Origin: Methanosphaerula palustris E1-9c
GTDB lineage: Archaea; Halobacteriota; Methanomicrobia; Methanomicrobiales; Methanospirillaceae
Direction of reading: 5' to 3'
Length of the DNA: 64,000 bases
Assembly (NCBI RefSeq): GCF_000021965.1
Contig: NC_011832.1
Location: 1,116,001-1,180,000 of the forward strand
The notes beneath the pieces were generated by a model. That model was given only the letters and a program-made list of their open reading frames with translations, was not told the DNA's origin and did not search any database. Shown in pieces: positions 59,619-64,000 of the stretch. The first letter of the stretch is position 1. Every line of letters begins with the position of its first letter. The position numbers were made by a program, and so were the translations under genes.

Positions 59619-61120
59619 CCATTTACCATCTCGATAAAGGCTCCGAGCCGAGTCTTTGACTGTTCCTCCCCTTGTGCATTGAAACCGCCTGCTGTTCCCA
59701 TATCCATAACTGGGATTCCAGCTTCATCCCGAACAATATCGCAGATCATACGTGCCACAGAGGACTGGAAGTTGCAGCCCCAGGTGTGGGTGAAGATCAG
59801 CCCGTCTGCCCGGGACTGTTTGACCTGTTCGATGGTCCATTGCGCCCGCTCTTCTGTGGGGAGTTCCATCGGGAACGAGAGGATTGCCTTTGCTAGGTTC
59901 CTGTAGGGATTGTTTCCTCCTTCGTCCACCAGCGTGCAGATCTCACTCCACTGGTCGTCTTTTCCAACGACAACCCCGCCGATACTGTCGATAAACCCGG
60001 GATCTGTTGTCTCTGTCGCAGCCGGACCGCAGATGTACAGCCGGACTGGATCGTCAGAGACCCCGACGCCTTTCACACCAGTCCTGACCCTCTCTGCAAT
60101 TTCCGTATATGCATCCTTCAGGACAGAGTATGCACCGTTCGGGTCACCGCTGAATTCGTTCCCAATCCTGAATACGCCGGCCGATGTATTTGATGTCCCG
60201 GCAAAATCCGAACTGTTGGTCGGAGGTGCCGGGGCTTTCCACCAGAGGTGTACGAGATCCTGGGTAATTTTCCTGACCTTGTTCTCGTAATGGATCTCTT
60301 CAGCAAGGACCTTGTCGGTAACCTCTTTTCCGGACAGTTCACTGACTTTTGCCGTCAGGTTCCTGAGCATCGTCTCGAGGTAATCCGTCGCCCATTCCTT
60401 ATCATTCTGGTTATCGATGGGATAATCTATCAGCATGAGCGGAATTTTATCCTTGTAGAAGGGTCCGCGGGACGCAGGGTTCTTGTAAGACTCAACGTTC
60501 TTGGTGTTTCTGTACGATTCAACCAGGTACTGTTTGTCAGAGCAGCGCAGGCAGAGGTACGGAGCGATCAGGTCGACCGGAATGAGACCTCTCTGGGCGC
60601 TGATATGTGGACCGACAATCGGGCAGGATTCTGTAGTTAACAGTTTGTTCCCGAACTCCAATTTCTCCTTATGATCCTGGGAGGTCTGGAGCAGTGTCTG
60701 CCCTTCGGTCATATCATCTGCGAACCGGGCGATAAGACCTGGTCGCAGGGGGATGCCGCCTGCGGCATAATACGGTTCAAAGGTCTGGCCGCCCTGGGTG
60801 AAGATGATGGGAACGCCATTATTATGGGCCTCTAAGAACCGATCCTTCTGGGAGAGCCGCAGGTATCTGCATTTAATCCCGGTCAGGAAACCGATATCTG
60901 CGGATATCTGGTCCATGAACCATGGATTGATCTCGTACGCGTATGGATATCTCCGGGGAGCATCCACGGTCATGAAGTGCCAGATCTCTTCAGGAGTGAC
61001 CGTTTTTGAATATCGGAATTCTATGTCACTGGTTTTGAGGAACCTCTCCTTCAGGTATTCTGGATATTGGAACAATTTATTAGCGCTCTTATGGGCACCC
61101 TGTGCTACACTTTCTGTCAT
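59615..61120 (-). CDS. 2-hydroxyacyl-CoA dehydratase/benzoyl-CoA reductase-like large subunit, copy 3
   Basis: A 501-residue paralog of the genes at 48775 and 51636, with a seven-residue longer N-terminus (MTESVAQGAHKSANKLFQYP). The same cysteines occur, shifted by seven: 165, 189, 192, 448 and 459. The core HFMTVDAPRRYPYAYEINPW, GTSNTSAGVFRIGNEFSGDP and THTWGCNFQSSVARMICDI is common to all copies. This copy is encoded beside the only small subunit and activator, so it is likely the founding member. Its first codon overlaps the last base of the small-subunit gene and its stop overlaps the permease start. Confidence 0.87.
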   Translation of the reverse strand: MTESVAQGAHKSANKLFQYPEYLKERFLKTSDIEFRYSKTVTPEEIWHFMTVDAPRRYPYAYEINPWFMDQISADIGFLTGIKCRYLRLSQKDRFLEAHNNGVPIIFTQGGQTFEPYYAAGGIPLRPGLIARFADDMTEGQTLLQTSQDHKEKLEFGNKLLTTESCPIVGPHISAQRGLIPVDLIAPYLCLRCSDKQYLVESYRNTKNVESYKNPASRGPFYKDKIPLMLIDYPIDNQNDKEWATDYLETMLRNLTAKVSELSGKEVTDKVLAEEIHYENKVRKITQDLVHLWWKAPAPPTNSSDFAGTSNTSAGVFRIGNEFSGDPNGAYSVLKDAYTEIAERVRTGVKGVGVSDDPVRLYICGPAATETTDPGFIDSIGGVVVGKDDQWSEICTLVDEGGNNPYRNLAKAILSFPMELPTEERAQWTIEQVKQSRADGLIFTHTWGCNFQSSVARMICDIVRDEAGIPVMDMGTAGGFNAQGEEQSKTRLGAFIEMVNG

Positions 61121-62301
61121 TAATCGAACCTCCGGCTCCGTTCATCCCGTATCATTTCAAGGAACGCCTCAACCCGCGTACGGACTCCTTCAATATCAGA
61201 TCCAGCGTATTCGGTGTGAAGTTCCATGAAGGGAATTTTCAGGAATGTCTTTGTTTCGTTTCCCTTGAACGTGAATGCGTCACAGAACCTGAGCGTATGA
61301 TAGATCATGCCATCCGGTTGGAACTGCTCCACGAGATTTGAGAGGTTCGCAAGACGCCGATCCGTTTCCAGTTCCTTGAGGTAGGGCAAGGATGCGCAGG
61401 GCACTTTGTCGAGATAGGCATCTGCAATACCCTGAGTTGTTGCATCCTTCACATCAATGTCGAGGTAGGGTCGAAGACCGAAGCAGAGATCGTCTGCAAC
61501 AATCCTGCCGCCCATCTCTTCGATCAGGTTGATGATCTTGTTATCGCCAGGGGGAATTGGACTTCCAGAGATGATGATGCGGGGTCTGTCGTCAGGTTTT
61601 GGATCTGCCTGTAATTCCTTGAACTTCAGGTCGATTTCAGCAAGGAGCTGGTCGAGATAGGTGAGATACTGATCCCTGTCGAGATAATATCCTGCCTGGA
61701 TGACATCAGAAACCTCACGCCAGGTGATAGGAGAATTTTCCTTGGCCTGGATGGTATAGATCTCCCCGATCTTTTGCCTGATCGACTTAAAGAGTTCTAT
61801 GGACTGTGTGAGTCTCTCTGGATCCAGGTTCTTCCCTGCGAGTTTCTCCAGTTTCTCGGCAAACCACCTGACTTCATTTCTGAAATAGGTCCTCCCTTCA
61901 TCAGTGTAGAAGTTCCTTGGAACCCCCAGGACGATCGTGTCTGTCTTGGCGTAGTACTTGAGCAACTCTGCTGCCCGGAACATCTGCATGCATGATGTGG
62001 ATATCGCAACGACGTCAGAGTTGTTGACATAGGGGTTTTCCTTTTCAAGGAACATTCCCAATGTCTCCCGTACGAACACACAGTTCTGGGTGGAGATATA
62101 ATGGCCACCGAGTTCGACAAGTCGCTCATTTCCTCCAATACCAAGCCGGACTGGAATGAGATCGAGAGCATGAACAATCTCTTCAGGGATATAGCAACAG
62201 AGATACCCCACGACCTTCGACCCATTTTTTCGTGCCTCTGCCAGTTCTGCCGGGCGTCTATTTACGGCATCCTGGATAGCCGTTATGGTTTCAAGCGTCA
62301 T
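61120..62301 (-). CDS. 2-hydroxyacyl-CoA dehydratase-like small subunit (HgdB type)
   Basis: A 393-residue protein closer to classic HgdB/BzdN subunits: GYLCCYIPEEIVHALDLIPV at about residues 32-51 is the family opening with the cysteine pair, followed by NCVFVRETLGMFLE, STSCMQMFRAAELL, IISGSPIPPGDNKIINLIEE, YHTLRFCDAFTFKGNE and IPFMELHTEYAGS ... GVRTRVEAFLEMI. Conserved cysteines at about 35, 36, 74, 104 and near 347 can hold an iron-sulfur cluster. It forms the partner of large subunit copy 3 and perhaps of copies 1 and 2, which have no small subunit of their own. Confidence 0.9.
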   Translation of the reverse strand: MTLETITAIQDAVNRRPAELAEARKNGSKVVGYLCCYIPEEIVHALDLIPVRLGIGGNERLVELGGHYISTQNCVFVRETLGMFLEKENPYVNNSDVVAISTSCMQMFRAAELLKYYAKTDTIVLGVPRNFYTDEGRTYFRNEVRWFAEKLEKLAGKNLDPERLTQSIELFKSIRQKIGEIYTIQAKENSPITWREVSDVIQAGYYLDRDQYLTYLDQLLAEIDLKFKELQADPKPDDRPRIIISGSPIPPGDNKIINLIEEMGGRIVADDLCFGLRPYLDIDVKDATTQGIADAYLDKVPCASLPYLKELETDRRLANLSNLVEQFQPDGMIYHTLRFCDAFTFKGNETKTFLKIPFMELHTEYAGSDIEGVRTRVEAFLEMIRDERSRRFD

Positions 62302-62319
62302 TTGTCTCTTCGTTCCTTC

Positions 62320-63126
62320 TTATTTTTTACTTCCGTATTTCTGGGCTAAGATTGCAGCGCCGAGTGCCCCGGTCAACTGGGGGTCGTAGTCTGGGACAAA
62401 GATCTTGGATTTAAGGACTTCTTCGAGAGCAGTTCTCATGCCGATATTCTTCGCCACCCCTCCGGAGAAGTAGACATCATTATGGATCCCGACACGCGAG
62501 AAGAGGCCCGTAATCCGATATGCAATAGCATTATGAATACCCCGAATGATATTGGCGGGCTTCTCTCCCCGTGCGATCAGGGAGATGGTCTCTGACTCGG
62601 CGAAGACCGTGCAGGTGCTGCTCATGGGGACTGCTTCCTCAGCAGTCAGCGAGAGGGGGCCGAGTTCTTCAAGAGGTACTTTGAATACATTGGCCATGAT
62701 TTCAAGGAACCGTCCTGTACCTGCAGCACACTTGTCGTTCATGGCAAAGTCGAGAACATTTCCCTCTTCGTCAATACGAATGGCTTTGCAGTCCTGTCCT
62801 CCCATGTCGATAATAGTCCGGGTTGTTGGGTGAAGGTGGTGTGCACCCTTGGCATGGCAGGTGATCTCTGTTACGGTCTTGTTTGCATAAGGAGCCGAGA
62901 TTCTTCCATATCCAGTCGCAACGATATATTTCAGGTCGTCCTGAGAGAGATTTGAAGATGCCAGCGCCTCTTGTAAGGCAACACGTCCGCTCTCTTCGGT
63001 ATCGATCCTCGAGCGGATGAGGCTTGAACCTATGATCTTTCCGTCAGCAATGATGATTGATTTCGATGCAAGTGAGCCAACGTCCACACCTGCGAATGCT
63101 TGAATGCCATTCGATGTTGTTGTCAT
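62320..63126 (-). CDS. ATP-driven activator (HgdC/BcrAD family ASKHA ATPase)
   Basis: A 268-residue activator that injects low-potential electrons into 2-hydroxyacyl-CoA dehydratase-type enzymes upon ATP hydrolysis. The ASKHA phosphate loop GVDVGSLASKSIIIADG (about residues 13-29), IIDMGGQDCKAI, and the two cluster-binding cysteines in NDKCAAGTGRFLEIM and STCTVFAESE are all present; a dimer shares one [4Fe-4S] cluster. GGVAKNIG and GALGAAILAQKYG complete the fold. AGGAGA precedes the ATG. It is the first gene of its operon, with the CAGTAACTATTG site 57 bases upstream. Confidence 0.95.
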   Translation of the reverse strand: MTTTSNGIQAFAGVDVGSLASKSIIIADGKIIGSSLIRSRIDTEESGRVALQEALASSNLSQDDLKYIVATGYGRISAPYANKTVTEITCHAKGAHHLHPTTRTIIDMGGQDCKAIRIDEEGNVLDFAMNDKCAAGTGRFLEIMANVFKVPLEELGPLSLTAEEAVPMSSTCTVFAESETISLIARGEKPANIIRGIHNAIAYRITGLFSRVGIHNDVYFSGGVAKNIGMRTALEEVLKSKIFVPDYDPQLTGALGAAILAQKYGSKK

Positions 63127-63182
63127 GGTATCTCCTATTTCTTAACAACATTTCACGGCAGTCGATATTACCTTAGAGAAAT

Positions 63183-63194
63183 CAGTAACTATTG
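63183..63194 (-). promoter_or_regulatory. CAGYAANTAYTG site C
   Basis: CAGTAACTATTG in AGAAATCAGTAACTATTGCC, 57 bases before the activator start; a minus-strand TATA-like GATAAAT lies just beyond it, so the site would overlap the transcription start. Confidence 0.6.
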
Positions 63195-63870
63195 CCCCAA
63201 TTTATCGTTTTTCAATCAATATCTTACAGTAATTCTGATTTTCTTTTGTTCTTTCTGATCATTTCTAATTAAAAATTTCTGAAGATCTTCAACGTCATTT
63301 TTACGTTCTTTTCGACAAACAACAGGTACTGACCAGATCTGAAGTCCATCTCTTTCTACCTCTTGATAGTTCAAGTGCCTTGTTTCACAGGTGAAAATAT
63401 GTTCAGTGCATAACCACCTGGGGGTTCTGAATAAGAACAGAGATGAATATGATGGTTTTTAGATCTCAGGATTGCAGGCCGATGTCCTGAGTGTGATTGG
63501 GTTGTATATCCGGTATGACGACTCGATCGAAAACTAGAATTGACCAGTCTTGTGAAACTGGCGGAGATTTCAGGTTATATGTCATATTCCCCATACCTGT
63601 TCTCTTGACCTCAGGTCTACCCCATTTTTCATTGGATCTGTCAGTTCTGTGAAGTGACGGATAATTTGCACCAGATGTATTCTTCGAACCTGGAATATAT
63701 ACTGTCCAGACGTTTTTCATTTCCCGATAGGATTTCTTTACCGGAGGGTTGAATTGCGTTCTGATGAAGGTTCAGTAGTTGAACATCGTTCTCGCGTGGG
63801 TTTTTTATCCGGACAATTTCTGCTAAATTACCGGATTCTGGACAATATTATCGGGTTCATCTGGTTTTAT
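63195..63870. other. 676-base spacer without a supported gene
   Basis: AT-rich next to the operator-like site. A minus-strand frame of 84 codons at 63466-63720 has no ribosome site or recognisable domain and I do not call it. T-rich runs near 63805-63813 could terminate a gene from the left. Confidence 0.4.
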
Positions 63871-64000
63871 TCACAGAGATTTCCAGACTTTCGCCAGTGA
63901 ATCGCCGAGAACCTGTATCCTGAACTCGTTGAGATACCCGAAGGGGGTCATGGTTGTATCCAGTCCCCGGCTTATGAGTTTCTCCTGAAGTGCCAGAAAA
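63871..64000 (-). CDS. C-terminal end of an unidentified gene
   Basis: The minus strand entering from the right edge reads FLALQEKLISRGLDTTMTPF, GYLNEFRIQVLGDSLAKVWK and SL before TGA at 63873-63871. The frame is open for all 42 visible codons and has regular hydrophobic spacing, so it is probably a real gene end. Too little is visible to name a family. Confidence 0.45.
   Translation of the reverse strand, partial: FLALQEKLISRGLDTTMTPFGYLNEFRIQVLGDSLAKVWKSL

Noticed and set aside
48775-63126. Classic benzoyl-CoA or 2-hydroxyglutaryl-CoA metabolism
   Set aside because: No CoA transferase, CoA ligase, ring-hydrolysing or amino-acid fermentation gene is nearby; importer and sulfur genes point elsewhere.
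63466-63720. Minus-strand frame of 84 codons in the right-hand spacer
   Set aside because: No ribosome site, no domain, odd composition and no promoter-like sequence at its start.
1-64000. CRISPR arrays, insertion sequences and rRNA genes
   Set aside because: No regular direct-repeat/spacer array, no transposase or terminal inverted repeats and no rRNA sequence was recognised. The repeat array at 34.3 kb has spacers of only 6-8 bases.

Overview
The window looks like a chromosomal segment of a hydrogenotrophic methanogen of the order Methanomicrobiales. This is inferred from archaeal-only genes (the GatDE amidotransferase, Dph6, UPF0212/DUF555, DUF2070), GGAGG-type ribosome sites mixed with apparently leaderless promoters, T-run terminators and gene content; a Methanosphaerula-like genome would fit, but no database was consulted. 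No rRNA, CRISPR array or intact transposase was seen.

Region 1 (1-10.7 kb) is conserved, GC-rich core on the plus strand: argH, gatD, gatE, an RGG-rich small protein, a helical unknown, a nitroreductase, UPF0212, a PfkB kinase, dph6, DUF2070 and a hemerythrin, most with overlapping or nearly touching ends. It closes with tRNA-Leu(UAA).

Region 2 (10.7-22.3 kb) starts directly after the tRNA with a very AT-rich membrane-protein gene and then a minus-strand defence operon: hsdM, a small ORF, a SIR2-like protein, hsdS (broken by a one-base frameshift), an Mrr-like endonuclease, hsdR and a small M48/DUF45 metallopeptidase. A hicBA toxin-antitoxin pair follows.

Region 3 (22.3-38.2 kb) is accessory and partly decayed. 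It holds two DHFR/RibD-like genes (one interrupted by an amber codon), a four-gene operon of two LCM-type methyltransferases with a TetR regulator and DUF998, an alpha/beta hydrolase, an Imm5-like gene, two tandem DUF1214-DUF1254 pairs, several small membrane proteins, an Xre regulator, an acetate-type transporter, and many gene fragments. An array of 12-bp TGCACCTAAAGT repeats lies at 34.3-34.5 kb.

Region 4 (38.2-63.2 kb) is the notable part. Almost all genes are on the minus strand. It combines an ATP-driven radical reductase of the 2-hydroxyacyl-CoA dehydratase/benzoyl-CoA reductase superfamily (one activator, one small subunit, three paralogous large subunits), a sulfonate/nitrate-type ABC importer (one ATPase, one permease, two binding proteins), and a complete protein-thiocarboxylate homocysteine pathway (sulfur carrier HcyS, E1-like HcyF, JAMM protease HcyD, sulfite reductase, TusA-like protein, MetY). 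It also has five class I methyltransferases, an MFS exporter, a DrrAB-type ABC exporter and a stand-alone pyruvate-kinase C-terminal-like protein. The permease gene overlaps the third large reductase gene, so importer and reductase probably share a substrate. My working model, an inference, is import of an organosulfur compound, reductive C-S cleavage, reduction of released sulfite, and sulfur transfer into homocysteine.

An unlisted 12-bp near-palindrome, consensus CAGYAANTAYTG, recurs upstream of nine transcription units across region 4 (39.1, 41.7, 42.7, 43.9, 45.2, 46.3, 50.4, 53.3 and 63.2 kb) and would make the whole stretch one regulon. No regulator gene was recognised inside it.
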